DNA from: Miscanthus floridulus
Taxonomy: Eukaryota > Streptophyta > Magnoliopsida > Poales > Poaceae
Direction of reading: 5' to 3'
Assembly: GCF_019320115.1 (NCBI RefSeq)
Contig: NC_089584.1
Location: 58,090,852 to 58,154,851 of the forward strand
Length of the DNA stretch: 64,000 nt
Shown here: positions 21,160 through 33,900 of the stretch, one piece after another
Position numbering within the stretch: position 1 is the stretch's first letter
Layout of the letters: each line of letters begins with the position of its first letter
Notes under the pieces: model-generated
Seen by the model: only the letters and a program-made list of their open reading frames with translations
The model's database searches: none
What the model was told of the DNA's origin: nothing
Translations under genes and position numbers: made by a program

Positions 21160-24100
21160 AGGGCCTCATTGTGATCAAGCCGTACGTAAGCAGGTTTGTC
21201 ACCCTCTTGAATGATAGGTAGGGGTACGTTCGCCCCGAATGGTGGCATTTCCTAATAGCCCCTATAGTCTTCTTCATCCATCACTCCATCGACATCGACA
21301 ATCTTCCTTTTCCCTTCTAGGACTACTTTTAGCCTTCCTTTTGTCTTATTGTCCCTTGCATAGAAGACTTGCATAACATCTCTTGCAAGGATGAAGGGGT
21401 CATCTCTATATGCGGTCTTAGTGAGATCAACGGTAGTGAACCCTCTTCGCTGTCAGTGTTGATTTCCTTGAGCTGGACCCACTAGCAGCGAAAAAGAGCT
21501 GCCTTCAATGGACCATAGGCTAGCTCCCATATCTCCTCTATGAAACCATAGTATGTCGCCTGCACATTGCTGTTTTCGTCATGAGCATCAAAACAAACAC
21601 CACAATTTTGGTATGTGCTCTTTACATCTTGCTTTTTTATATAAAATGTGAATCCATTGCTCTCATACCCTTGGTACTTAAGATATGTACTCAAAGGTCC
21701 CTTGGATAAGGCATCCAGTTGATTACCCAACTTTATTCCAAGCTAGCGACATCGCAACTAGTTGACAAATTCCTCCTTATGTTTTTTATCTAGCCAAGCC
21801 TGTGACATGCTTGGATACAGAGTTTGCAGCGATTACTTGTGCTCATCAATGTATGGCATCACACCCTCGGCTTGCTAGACAACAGTGAATTGTGCCTGTC
21901 TAAAAGAAACAGGGTCGTCTACTATAACAGATTTCTCCTCAATTGTTCCTTTGCCACGTACTCTTCCCTGTGATAAGATTATGGAACTCTGACCCTTTTG
22001 ATGTTTAGATAATATGTGCAGAACTCAATGGTCTCCTCCGTTGACCATTCTTAAACCATGCCCCCTTCTAGCCTAAATCTATTCCTAACATACCTCTTGA
22101 AAACTTTCATCAATCTTTCAAAAGGGAACATCTGATGCAGGTACATTGGGCCAAGGGCTCTAATTTGGTCAACAAGATGAAGTAGTAGATGCAATGAGAT
22201 ATCAAAGTAAGTCGGTGGGAAATGCATCTCAAGCCTAACAAGAGTTTCGGCTATGTCCCGTTGCAGCTGCTCTAGCGTGAACACATCAATGACCTTTTTT
22301 GAGATCGCGTTGAAGAATGAGCAAAGCTTTATGATTGGGGCATGAACCTTTGGGGGGAGGATACCACGTAGGGCAATAGGGAGCAGCTGAGTAATAATGA
22401 CATGACAGTCATGGGCCTTCATAGGGCCATAGTTGAACTTGAGTTCTCTCATGTTCACTAGCCTCTTCGGGTTCACACAGTAGCTCGTCAGGACTTCGAG
22501 TTCATTGAAGAAAGAAATAAGCGCACACTTTTCTTCCTTCTTCAATGTCCATGATACAACCAGAAGTTTAAACTGGCCATTCTCTAGCTCCACGGGATGT
22601 AGCTCCTTCTTAACTCCCAAGTGTTGCATGTCCAGGCGTGTGGCTAGTGAATCCTTCGATGTCCCCCTGGTGTCAATCAAGGTGTTAAGAGTGTTAGCGC
22701 ACACATTTTTAGTGATGTGCATGGGATCAAGATAGTGACGTACACTCAGAAATGGCCAGTAAGGTAGTTTCCAGAAAACCATTTTTTTCTTCCAAATGCT
22801 CCCATCAGGCACTGCTACTATATTGTCCCTCTTCCCAAGGACAGCCTCCAGTTTGTTGAGTTCTCAAAGTATCGTAGGCCCGTCTCGATATTTTGGAGCT
22901 AAGCATTTCTCAATAGTACTGTTAAAATCTTTTCTATTCCTATGGTAAGGGTGATCTTTAGGTAGGAACCTACGGTGTCCCATATAAACTATCTTTGTGT
23001 TATTTGGCAGATTTACCACATCGGTGTCGTCTAAGCACTCGACACATCTAGTATAGCCTTTTGTCTTCTCTTCGGACAATGAACCTCGACCTAGCAGTTT
23101 GGTGATTATAGCAATAAGTACTCCCTTGATCATGGCATGTTCCTTTTTGTACTCGTTCCAAACATCTGGCACACCCTTTTCAAATATCTCCACTAGTTTA
23201 TCGATCACTAGTTCTAGAAACACATCGATGTCATTCCTAGGTTGTCTTGGCCCTTGGATCAGTAGTGGCATCTGGATGTACGACAACTTCATACAGACCC
23301 TAGGTGGAAGGTTGTATATACAGAGCGTCACTGGCCAGGTGCTATGATTGCTTCTAACCTAGTCGAAAGGATTCATCCCATCTGTGCTCAAAGCAAAGCA
23401 AAGGTGCCTTACCTCTTCACCGATGTCCTTATAGAACATAGTATTGATAGTCCACCAGTCATGCCCATCGACGGGGTGTCTCATCATTGTATCTTTCTTA
23501 TGCTCTTTGCCATGCCAGCGCAATAGCTTGGCTGACTTTGCACATGCAAACAACCTATGCACCCGAAGAGCTATAGGAAAATACCAAACGACCTTTACGG
23601 GACCTCCTCTGGTCTTGGTACCCTCATCTGACGGCCCTTCCTTGTACCATGGAGCTTCACACTTGGGGCACTTGTCTAAGTCTTTGTATTTTTCTCCATG
23701 GTACAATATGCAATCATTGGAACATGCATGGATTTTTTTGACCTCGAGGCTAATGGGGCAGATCATTTGCTTGGCCAAGGATGTCTTTTCTGGCAACTCG
23801 TTTTTTTTCTAGGAGCATTTTCTTTATTATATCTAACAACTGATCAAAGACTTTATCGCTCAATCCGTTTATCAATTTGAACTCTAACAACATGATGTCG
23901 GCTTCCGGTTTGCTCATTGGACAATTCCTATACAATGATGTTTTGCCATCTTGTCTTATTTTCTCTAGCTTTCGCAGTTGTCTTTCACTAAGACATCCGG
24001 TCTCTACATTACGTAGCAGCTAAGAAATATCATCGTTATCCTCGATGTCGTCAGCTAGCGTGTTCCTAAACAAATTATTAATTGTGGCCATTGATTCTGT

Positions 24101-24418
24101 ATTGACACCGGGTTTCTCGTCAGCATTGTGGATGGCTACGTCAAGCATATCCACATCATCATCGTTTTCCTGCAGAACATTCACACCAACATCACCATGC
24201 ATAGTCCATATCGTATAGTTTGGCATGAACCCCCTAGTAATTAAGTGCGATCGTATAGACTTAATTTGACAAAAGATCCTATGATTCTTGCAATCTTTGC
24301 ATGGGCAGAAGACATGGTTCCTATTCTCAGCCTGGGCTTTGGCATCAGTGATAAACTGGCTGACGCCATGCATGTACCGCTTGTCCGTTTAGGATAGATG
24401 CATCCACTCTCGATCCAT
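21160..24418 (-). pseudogene. CACTA 2 transposase TNP2
   Basis: Main transposase of the element. From the ATG at 24418: an N-terminal transposase-associated zinc-binding domain (FCPCKDCKNHRIF, then RSHLITRGFMPNYTIW), a linker, the Transposase_21 core (PEKTSLAKQMICPISLEVKK, HPVDGHDWW, STDGMNPFD; PLLIQGPRQPRNDIDVFLE; GHRRFLPKDHPYHRNRKDFN), DUF4218 (HYLDPMHITKNVCANTLNTL, GPMKAHDCHVIITQLLPIAL, MHFPPTYFDISLHLLLHLVD, RNRFRLEGG) and a decayed DUF4216 (YYGFIEEIWELAYG). One frame is open from 23796 to 22051 except for two stops (TAG after NPFD, TGA after GPTIL). A frameshift at the T-run near 23805 separates it from the N-terminal part, and TAA at codon 10 truncates the start. The core is otherwise full length. 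Confidence 0.88.
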
Positions 24419-24429
24419 CTCTGCACAAA

Positions 24430-25055
24430 AAAATACTGAGACAGTAATTACAAAGAATTAATAAGAAATCGAGCTTCATAAACAACAATTGTAGCTCGAA
24501 AGTACTATTTTTGGAAAACATCATTGTACACTAATTATTGGAAAATTAAAATTGGTAGCCCTGGCCCTGTAAATTGAAAATTGTAGTAAAAAATAATTAT
24601 TGTGCAATAATGAAGAACATCTATTTTACTCTACTTCTAAGAACTAATTATAGCATCACATACTAACAATGATGATCTTGACCACTATGAAATAATTAGC
24701 TAGGAATTTAAATGTGTTAACAGACATACAACCGTTTGGATGATGAATTCACCATAATTTGAGCCTTGCACAAATGTCCAATTAGAAAAGTGTTCTCTAG
24801 AATGGAGAAAGAACTAGAATGTGAATCAAGCAATGTAGCCATCAAAACGAAGCTAATTAAGCAACAAAATCAAAGGAGTGGATGTTTGTTACTAACCTTA
24901 AAGCAAAAAGATCAAGTCATTCTTTAAAATCCAAGCACTAGCTTCATGGTAAAGAGCAGCCGCAACAATGGAGGGAAGGGTCCAAACGCGCATCTCTGTT
25001 CTCGGGATGGAAGAGAGGAGGAAGGAGAGGACGGCTGCAGCTTTTTTGTTGTATG
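24430..25055. other. Upstream region of CACTA 2 tnp2, no gene
   Basis: AT-rich non-coding DNA between the tnp2 start and the right subterminal array. It is expected to hold the element promoter, but I cannot single out a TATA box with confidence. Confidence 0.45.
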
Positions 25056-25059
25056 CTTA

Positions 25060-25329
25060 TCATCGTCGGTTCTTTGCTAGAACCGACGGTGATAGAGCCC
25101 AATCACTGTCGGCTCTTGGCTTAAACCGGCAGTGATGAGTGACCGCCAAAACACTGTCGGTTCAAGCCACAAACCGACAGTGATGTGGTCCTTCACTGCC
25201 GATTTTAGCCTAGCCCCAATCATTTTTTTTATTTTCAAGCTCATAACCAACGGTAAAGGTACATCACTACCGGTTCTCATAAATCTAACAGTGATAATAC
25301 CGACAATGATGTATAAATCTGACGTAGTG
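25060..25329. repeat. CACTA 2 right TIR and subterminal repeats
   Basis: About eight direct and inverted copies of TCACTGTCGG..TT / AACCGACAGTGAT, ending in the right TIR (TCTGACGTAGTG) at 25329. It mirrors the array at 7415-7850. Confidence 0.9.
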
Positions 25330-25332
25330 TTA

Positions 25333-26430
25333 GTACGTCTTAGTGGGTAGGTAGGTAACAATTAGAATGTTTTTGTGGGCCTAAGCAAAAGAAAGACCGC
25401 ACGGTCCCTTGACTAACAAAATGGCATCTTCTAGACGTTAGACGTACTACTATGGTTTTGGGGTGATTTACGCCCCAGTGAAGCCAAAATTTATGACTTC
25501 TACTACTCCTATCAGTTATTTTCCATCAGTTTACAAAATAATGGTTATTTTTTCTATAGTAACGAACAGTGTGTTTTTAGTAATTTGCTAAGAGGAGCCG
25601 AAAACGAACCTTATAATTACCAAACGAGACCGATGTATGGCTACACTTGGAAAAGATAGGTCAGCCATATCCGGATACTGTATGTGGATGAAATTCTTGA
25701 TAAGGTCGAGGACTAGAAGGGTCCCTAACGGAGAAGCATAAATGCCTTTTCATGTGAGACAGCTCGGAAATGAGAAGGCAATAATGTACCGTAATTATTA
25801 ATAAACTAATAAAAGCATATTATCATCTCATGAAGACTCGTGAAAAAAACATCACTCCACGATCGCAGGGCCTCACTTGTGACTTGTGAGCACCAGGCCA
25901 CCAGATCATATATGGTGCTTCTATGTCTACAGTCCCCTCTAACGATCACTTCAAAATATACCTCAACTATATATATCTCATGAGATGATACGCTACAACC
26001 ACTAAGGTGTCTAGCGGATCATATGATGCACATCAGTAAGCATGTACAAGTTGAACAGACCATTGCACAGTAAACCTGGAACATCCACTCGACCCACCGA
26101 GGTGCAACTCGATCATACTGTACACTCCAATAAACATGTCCAACTAAATCCTAGCTTTTCTTAAAAAAAAAACTAAATCCTAGCTAGCATAGTGTCACCA
26201 GATTTTCTGCCGGTGCATACAAGATCCTTCACCAAATCGTCCAGTCGACAACGCTGCCTAATAACGCATATTACAGCACATTGTCATCGGACAATTCGAG
26301 GGCCTTGATCAATTTTGATCCGGTGACCATTAACCTTAATTCCTGGCTCTGTTTGAAGTTTGATCTCATTCAATTAAACTTTTTTGAGCCAAGAATTACT
26401 AAGTTAGACATTTGTCTTTGACATACCTTA
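25333..26430. other. Flank of CACTA 2, no gene seen
   Basis: AT-rich sequence without a recognised domain. Near 26435 the phrase GAGCATCTCCAAGAG resembles the terminal repeat of a common grass MITE family, but the second end is not evident and the LINE relic begins close by. Confidence 0.45.
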
Positions 26431-27283
26431 TTTTTAGAGCATCTCCAAGAGTCTTTCTAAATCTTTCATCATTTTGCTAGCCTTATTTTTTGTTGTGGTT
26501 GTCACAATGCCAGAAAATCTTGGACTTATAATAATCCAATCTTTTTAGCACCTCTTTAGGGATGGGAAAAAAGGGCATCGTGAACATCGGTAGGCTAGAA
26601 AGAACCAAATTAATCAAATAATGTCCTACCACCCGATCATAGAAGCTTTCCAACTACTAAGTTTTTCTGGAAGCGTTCTTCTAGTGAACTCCCATGTTTG
26701 TTAGAAAGCCTCTAGAAGCGCATTGGGATTCCTAAGTATCTGAAGAGGAAGCTTCCCTCAAAACACCCAAATAGTTCCACATACTCCTTACCCCGGTCCT
26801 TAATTAGCAGCATTGAAGCAAAACATTTCGCTTTTATGATAATTAATTTTCGTGCCCAACAGCTTCTCAAATGCTCCTAGTACAAGTTTCATATTCCTAG
26901 CCTCCTCTAAGTTATCCTCCAGAAATAAGATCTTATCATCTGTATATTGTAGAATGGATAACCCATAATCTACCAAATTAATTATGCACAAGACCCTTAA
27001 ACTGGCCAATTGTTCTTTGCTCTCGATACAAGCATAGCCAACATATCAGCTACTAAAGGATAGGCGAGAAGGGATCCCCATGTCTAAATCCCTTCCTGGT
27101 CTATAAATTACGACCAACTTCCTCATTCACCTTAATCCCAACACTTCCTTGACAAATTAACAACCTCCTCAATCCACTTACAATAGATCGCTGAGAAACC
27201 CTTTATCCTGAGAGTTTGTTGTACAAAGGACCAGTTAACTTATTATAAGCCTTTTCGAAGTCCAGTTTTAGGATTACCCCATC

Positions 27284-27365
27284 CTTCTTCTTCTTCTTCT
27301 TCTTCTTCTTCTTCTTCTTCTTCTTCTTCTTCTTCTTCTTCTTCTTCTTCTTCTTCTTCTTCTTC
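27284..27365. repeat. (TTC/GAA)n microsatellite inside the LINE RT
   Basis: About 27 perfect TTC triplets (GAA/AAG on the coding strand). It keeps the RT frame open and inserts a run of about 28 Lys between HELHRKK and DGVILK, where related RTs have only two or three residues. It probably grew from the original Lys codon pair. Confidence 0.95.
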
Positions 27366-27725
27366 CTATGCAACTCATGGATTGTTTCGTGCAAGACCAC
27401 CACCCCTTCCACAATATTCCTCCCCATTAAAAAGGTCATCTGTGACTGTTTCACTATATTATCAACAACCGAAGGTATGCTGTTAGCCAAGACCTTAGTA
27501 AAGATCTTAAATCTAACATTGAGCATGCAAATAGGCCTATACTACTGAATTTGCTTGACCCATTTTTTCTTCGGGATTAGAGTGATTGTGCCAAAATTAA
27601 GGTTAAAGAGGGGCACATTACCCGTGTGGAACTCTCGAAACATGGTCATTAGGTAATCTTTGATGAGAGTCCAAAGCACTCGAAAGAACTCTACTAAAAA
27701 ACATCAAGACCAGGAGCCTTATTAT

Positions 27726-27910
27726 GGGGTTGTTTGTGACTGCTCCGCTCCACGTTTTTCAGCTCTGCTCCATGTTTTTTGGCCAAACCGTTTTAGCTCC
27801 ATGCACTCTGTTCGAGAAAAAAGGGTGTAGTGAGAGCACCTAAAGAGGTACTCTACAAACTCTAGTTTTTTGTGGAGCTGCTCCACGGTGGGAGCAGTCC
27901 CAAACACCCC
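27726..27910. mobile_element. 185-bp MITE inserted in the LINE ORF
   Basis: Terminal inverted repeats GGGGTTGTTTGTGACTGCTCC (left) and, inverted at the right, GGGGTGTTTGGGACTGCTCC. Flanked by TAT on both sides (27723-27725, 27911-27913). Removing it with one TAT restores the LINE reading frame exactly (HMKH joined to NKAPG), which proves both ends. A 2-bp TA duplication would fit equally well, so the superfamily is not settled. Confidence 0.8.
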
Positions 27911-28000
27911 TATGTTTCATATGAAAAATGACATCATTATATTGACCTTGAAAATTTTACAATATTAACTACCTAAGAAATGCATGATGAAGTGTCTTTT

Positions 28001-28650
28001 GACAAGAAGCCAACAAATATTTGTCAGTTGTAACCTCTTGTTTTGTGAACTGGACATGGGTTCTGCTGTTTTGATGAAGTTTAATTCTTATTGAAGGCAA
28101 TCATGTATTCATATTAGTTCCATTTTGATGTTTTCTAGTCCTGTTCTATTATTAACATTGCTCACCAATTATTGTTAGACACCTCTAACTAATAGTTTGA
28201 TATTGTAAGTTAATTCTTATTACTCTACAAATAAAACGGTGATGATAGACATGTATATGTATTACACAAGTTTAGATATACATATATACACATACATATA
28301 TGAGCCTTATAGACCTATTCGTCAAATTCTTTTCCATAGGGTCCTTCAAAACTTCATGCAAAATATCAAGAATCATGAGTCATGTGAGAGATTCTAAAAG
28401 ATTACATCATTGTCTATTTAACAATTTATTACAGAAAACAAGGCACATATCCAAGAGAGCCATAACATTATGAGACAAATTTATAGGTAAAGTTTAAGTT
28501 TTCAGAAGTTTTGGTTGTCTCGATGTTGATGGTAGTTAACAAACATTATAAATCATCAATATAACATGAATAAGGGCATGGATGTAATCACCAACATAGA
28601 CTTATGGATTTAAACTAGCAAATTCCACAAGTTTTGATGAATCTGTGTTT
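28001..28650. other. AT-rich spacer, no gene seen
   Basis: Non-coding, without clear repeats. The left edge of the Athila-like LTR may fall in or just after this stretch. Confidence 0.4.
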
Positions 28651-30046
28651 TTAGCAGGGTTTATCCAGAAAATTATCAAGGTGGACCTAGATGTCTGAAT
28701 TAATCATGCTTATCCATGGTGAAAACAACTTTAGAAGGTTCCAGAGGACACCAGAAGTCAAACCACCGAACAAGATCACGAGACGGACCCACCTACAGGT
28801 CGGCCGACCTATGGGGCCCACTATCAGCCTCCTCCTTCGAATGTCGATTCTCCACCGCTTTAGGATTTGCATCTACGCCGTTCCTTTAGGTCGGTTTGAT
28901 CCGAGGGCTCAGAATGGATGCTACGGCCCCTACCCTCTCCCTCAGGCAGAATTGCATTCAGTCAAGAAGATAGAAACCCTAATCATCCTTAGAGCTCCAT
29001 CATAGGGCTTAACTAGCTAGTCTAGGTCTAGAGGAAGGCAAGCTTCGCTTGGATTCCAGATCTTGTCAAGAGCGTGGCTTGGTATAGCCCCTTGTATCCT
29101 CTTTTGTATCTTTCATTATTCATATGTTTGCTATAATTGATTCGACATTGTTCTGAATATTATTCATATTCCTAGTTATCATGTTTATCGTCTACTTTGA
29201 TTATATATTTAGTATAGTTAGATTATCATCATTTTCAAGCACAAGTTTATATAGCGCTCGCTCTAAGGTACCAGGGGTGAGTGGTCGACATTGTGTAAGT
29301 GTGGTGCATATACGTTGTTTACCTATGGATGCACGCTATATTCTGGGCCATGTGGTAGATCGTGGATGTGACACTCCCATTGAATCCTTTGTAGTCTCCA
29401 CTCCCGAATATATGACAAGTAGGATCTAGTTACGAAGGAAGACAAGCTCTGTTCTTAATCTTCCTTAGATATGAAGTTGATCTTAGCCATGACTACTAAG
29501 TGTAATTGCAATAATCAACATATGCTTTGACTTATAATTAAGAATGACATAGGAATTATTCCTCTAATATTCTACTTAGCAATGCTAATGTCATAGAAAG
29601 GAGTACTTTGAGTGACCATTTATTATTTATCATTACTTATCATATTTATCTCTTGACTTACCCCTGTTGTGAATAGAAGTTGGGTTATGGTTTATTTCTC
29701 CATCATGAGTATAAGTTGTCAATATATTTCAACTATTCGTCCTTCCCTATGGTAAAAATATAAATAACGATACCTGGAATACTCCTAGGTGAAGTGCTAC
29801 AATGGTATAATTATCTGTGCTCTTGCAGATTCCTTTTCATATATATATTTATATTCTTTCTAGTCACATGAAATACTAAAGTACTTTGTAGTGTCATTCT
29901 TGAAGTGGCACTAGGTGGTACCAACAAACATTTCTAGCATCATAGCTGGGGATGACAACTTAGCAAAAGTGATGTTAAGAAATATCAACAACATTTGGTG
30001 GCTACTTAAACAAGTGACAAGTTAATAAATACCAACAAGCATTTTT
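28650..30046 (+). repeat. Probable Athila-type LTR and leader
   Basis: Sequence immediately upstream of an Athila-type PBS and gag, so positional logic makes it the 5' LTR. It contains GGTCGGCCGACCTATGGGGCCCA at about 28797 and a long AT-rich U5-like part. The phrase TACCAACAA occurs twice near the right edge (about 29917 and 30031). I cannot place the TG..CA ends. Confidence 0.5.
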
Positions 30047-30063
30047 GTCGCCGTTGCCGGGGA
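30047..30063 (+). promoter_or_regulatory. Athila-type primer binding site
   Basis: TGTCGCCGTTGCCGGGG, one change from the TGGCGCCGTTGCCGGGG typical of Athila-lineage elements, where an Asp tRNA primes minus-strand synthesis. Confidence 0.75.
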
Positions 30064-30190
30064 AGGTAGTTAGGAAAGAAGGAAATATTGATAACTTTTA
30101 CCCATTGATGTGATCGAGAAAACCACTTACCTCTGCTCAAGTAGAGTTACCCTTGTTCTGTCTACTTTTATATCTTATGCAAGGTAATGT

Positions 30191-30958
30191 ATGACTAGTT
30201 TTGACCTTCTGACAAACTACGTTGAAGATCTAGAATCATTAATTAGGAGGACTAGAGCTAAACTCAAGAAAGTCCCAGCTTTAGATTCGGAAGACAACCA
30301 GATAAGACGAAGCTTAACACTAGATTTTGAAGCAACGGCTGACAAAACTCTCCATGAGTTCTCTGCTCTAACTACGGCCAACATCCATACTGGACCGGCG
30401 ATCAATGTCAGAGACAATGGATTTGAGCTCAAGCCAGCTCTCATTAACATGGTGCAAGCCAGCTAGTTTTGTGGAAAGACACATGAAGATGCGAGTGCCT
30501 ATCTCCAACACTTCCTGGAGATCTGTAGCACTTTCACCATCAAAGGAGTAACCAAAGATGCTATATTACTTCGCCTCTTCCCATTTTCACTTTTGGGGAA
30601 GGCGAAGCAATGGTTCTATGCCAGCAAGGATAGAAACACTACATGAGATAACTTTCCACTACCTTCTTAGCAAAATTCTTTCCCACAGGCAACACCAATG
30701 TTGTGTGGGAGAATTTCAAGTTTTCAGCAGCAACACGATGAATCTAACCCTGAGGCATGGGAACACCTTCAAGACTACATATCAAAATATCCTCATCATG
30801 GGATGGAGAATTGACTACTTATGCAGACTTTCTACAATGACTTGACCAACTACACCCATGAGAACATGGATGCTGCTGCTGGAGGTGCTTTCTTATCACT
30901 TACAATCCCAAGTGCAATAGCTCTCATAGAGAAGATGGCCTCCAATCAAGGTTAGAAT
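30191..30958 (+). pseudogene. Athila-type gag, N-terminal half
   Basis: One frame from the ATG at 30191, interrupted only by stops. It reads FELKPALINMVQAS, then FCGKTHEDASAYLQHFLEIC, LRLFPFSLLGKAKQWFYASK, SSFQQQHDESNPEAWEHLQD, and MDAAAGGAFLSLTIPSAIAL, the conserved order of Athila gag proteins (capsid, assembling the virus-like particle). In-frame stops include TAG at 30464 and TGA where Trp is expected in MENWLLMQTFY. The frame is cut at 30958 by the start of another LTR, and the remainder of the element is not in the window. Confidence 0.85.
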
Positions 30959-33900
30959 TGTAACACCTCAGGTGTTAGCCACTTGCTAAGCAGTGGGTTT
31001 GAGCTCAAACATGACATGTTAAGTCGTAACTAGGAGCTTTAGTTTCTAATCTTAGAAGTGGTGATGAAGGTGTTGAGGTCAAATCTATGAAATTGAGTCC
31101 CAACTTAACTGGGGCAATGCACCTTTGCTTACATGTGGACCCTTGTTAATATTATGTATGAGTAATGTTACACATGCTTATTTCATATACATTACATTGA
31201 CATGCATCCATAGTAAATGTTGGAAAAGTTTCATGAAGTTTGGAGCCATAAAGTCACATGAAATGCTCCATTAAGTGAATGAGAACATGGGATGTCAACC
31301 AAACCTTGCTACCTTTCCCAAATGACTCTTATTAAATTCTACAACAGAAGTCATGAAGGATTCATGTTGAGCAAATGCCAATAAAATGCCTCAATCGGTC
31401 TAAAACTCTAATTTAGGGTTTATCTGGATGCTGCTTTGACCAAAGTAGAACCATAGGTTCTACACCTATTTTGATGTTGAACCTTAAATAAAAGTTGTAG
31501 CTTGAGTTGTGTACAACAAACTTTGTCTAAGGGTCAAGAACTATTTTGGTCCCTAACTTAGTCAAACTGAGGCCTCAAAACTGAACCCAATGCTATTTTG
31601 GATCTCAAAATTTTGGATAAGTCTGAGATTACAATGTTAATGATGGCTGGCATTTCATGTTCTCGAACTTTTATTAAGCAACTCAAGTTGATCCAAATAT
31701 AAAAGTTGGAGTTTACATCTTGGAGATGAGCATGTCAAAAGTTGGACTTAGTTTGACCAAGTTTGACCTTCCAAAGCTAACAAAAACCTAACAAAGCTTA
31801 ATCACTATCAAGTCATTGATAGTGCTATTTTTGGAGCTAATTAACTACTAATCTACTGCCCTAATGACCATGGCCCCTAAATAAATATTGTAGAGCAGTT
31901 CATGGGCTTCAACTTTGCTTTTGGGCCCAAGGTCCAATTCGGCCCATAACTGGCCCAAAACTTTGCTCACCACGTGTTTGACGAATTGACGACGTGGCCG
32001 CCATGCACAGCGCTATTTGCCCCCTCCTCTACCATGCGCCCTTGCCTCTCCATGTCCGATGGGGAGAGCATTGTTGAGCTCTCCACCCCCTCTGGCTCTC
32101 CTTGGCGTCCTCTCTTGCCGCTAGAGGTGCTGCGGGTATGGCCACCGGTGCACGTGATTGGGCCACCTCGAGCCGTCTTGGGCCAAGCCATGGGAACTAG
32201 TGGGTGTGCCTGGTATGGGGATACTCCCCCGTATCTTCCCCGCCGCTGGCGAGCCTTCCCTGACCGACATCGAGCCTCCTCGTGCCTTTCCTCTACTCAA
32301 ATTCGCGTTAGGGATGTCGCGCTAAAATTCAGGAAAAGGGGAGGGCCTAACTGCAAAGATATAGACTCATATGAATAATGCCTAGAAGGACCTATTCGCT
32401 GGAATCGATATTTGAGGAAACTTCAGGGTCTCCAATGCAAATGTCTTTCTCCTTTATTGCTTTTAATTTAGCTAAAACTTTGGAAAATCATAATAAATCA
32501 TAGAAAAATCATAAAATAGCAAATGAAGACTTTTTGGAATCCTTGAGAGTAGATCTATGCAGTAGAGTCATTTTTATGACATGTGTTAGTAGATGGTTTT
32601 TGATGTTTTTATTTATCTATGTTAATTAGGGTTTTCTAGGAATAAATTCATATCTAAAGTTGTGGTGCTCCAAATGAGGTGAAATTTTTATGGTAGGCTA
32701 CTGATGTTATATGTGTGCTGTGGTAAAAATTTGATGTTCTTGGGATGCAACATGGTTGAGTTATTGAATTAACTTACTTAGTGCTTGATAAATGGTTTTA
32801 AATGATTTATAATTAAAATAAAGATGAAAAATGGAAAATGTTGTTCTATTACCTTGGTAGGAGGTCGTTGTGTCATGTTGATACATAATATGGCTATGTG
32901 TTTGAAGAAAATAGTGTGTTTTTGATTTATCTTGCTCACACATATTTTCCTGCAATAGCAATTTGTCTTTTTTGTAATAATTAATCTATAAAACCTGAGC
33001 ATGTAAGATTTTTACAACAATCATGTTTTGTCATCATATATCTCTCATAAAAATTTGAGATCCAAATGAGATGTTTACAACATCACCTATAATTAATATA
33101 TAGGTTTTTATATATATAGAAAAACTAATGAAAGCTTAATAGTAGATAAGCTTATATGTGTTTCTTGTGATGATGGTAATACTTGTTGCTGAGTGGCATG
33201 TTGCTGAGGAAGGTTAGTTTTGGTTGATCCTTGGAAGGGCTTGTTTAGATGCTCTCTTGATTGGTATATCAACTAATGACTATGAGTTGAAAATGGCTGC
33301 TAGAGCAGTCTCTGTTGTCGTGACAACTTCATGATGATAATGATCTCTTCTATGAATATGGTGAATATCAAAGTTGTAGATAATTTTCTTGTAACATCCT
33401 GCCTCTATGAGGCTAGGCCCGCTTACATATGGCAGCTTTTCTAGGACATAGACTGCCCTTACAAACCCACATAAGTCTTTTCTGCGCATTTTGTCCTCAC
33501 TCGTGCGCACCCGGGAAGGATTTCTCGATCGGTCACCCATCCTAAAATTGCTCTAGGCCAAGCATGCTGAACCTCAAAGTTCTTTGGAGATGGGCTTCCG
33601 GAAAAGAAGTTGCAACTTGTTGGTATGAGTATCCTATTAATCCCTGGGCCAGGATGTTACATCCTCACCCCCTTAAGAGACCGACGTCCTCGTCGGTCAA
33701 TCCCAAGCCAAGAATGTCCCCTCTTGGCCGCGTCTGTGTGTCTAGTGCCAATGCATGTGCCATGCTGTGTGACTACTCTGGGACCACTCCACCCATGCGC
33801 ACCATGCCTGTGCAACTGCGACACACGCCCCCGTGAAACCGTGAGAGTCGGCTCTAACACCATTCTGTAACGTCTCGCCTCTACGAGGTCGGGCCTGCTT

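Larger units (their letters stand above)
7415..25329 (-). mobile_element. Complete CACTA (En/Spm) transposon 2, 17.9 kb
   Basis: Both ends are visible. The left end begins CACTACGTCAGA at 7415; the right end is its inverted copy, TCTGACGTAGTG, ending at 25329. The 3-bp target duplication TTA is present on both sides (7412-7414 and 25330-25332). Subterminal arrays of CACTGCCGGTT motifs lie inside both ends. Genes run on the minus strand: tnp2 near the right end, then an unrecognised gene, then a TNP1/Ulp1 gene near the left end. The interior also holds a Cassandra TRIM, a hAT relic, tandem repeats and tRNA-like modules, which explains its size. All genes carry stops or frameshifts, but the ends look mobilisable in trans. 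Confidence 0.93.
26560..28000 (-). pseudogene. L1-type LINE reverse transcriptase relic
   Basis: Minus-strand relic of a plant non-LTR retrotransposon RT. Reading from high to low coordinates: DVIFHMKH then (after a MITE) NKAPGLDVF, FFRVLWTLIKDYLMTMFREF, FGTITLIPKKKWVKQIQ, YRPICMLNVRFKIFTKVLAN, SQMTFLMGRNIVEGVVVLHE, TIHELHRKK, a long poly-Lys, DGVILKLDFEKAY, and later LSILQYTDDKILFLEDNLEE, where YTDD stands for the catalytic YADD, then SYLGIP. Stops and frameshifts occur throughout. No ORF1, endonuclease or poly-A tail was found, so it is truncated. Confidence 0.85.

Noticed and set aside
31967..32378. Possible gene in a GC-rich block (134-codon frame)
   Set aside because: It lies inside a long LTR, both strands are open, and the frame shows no domain. 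Fits LTR U3/R composition.
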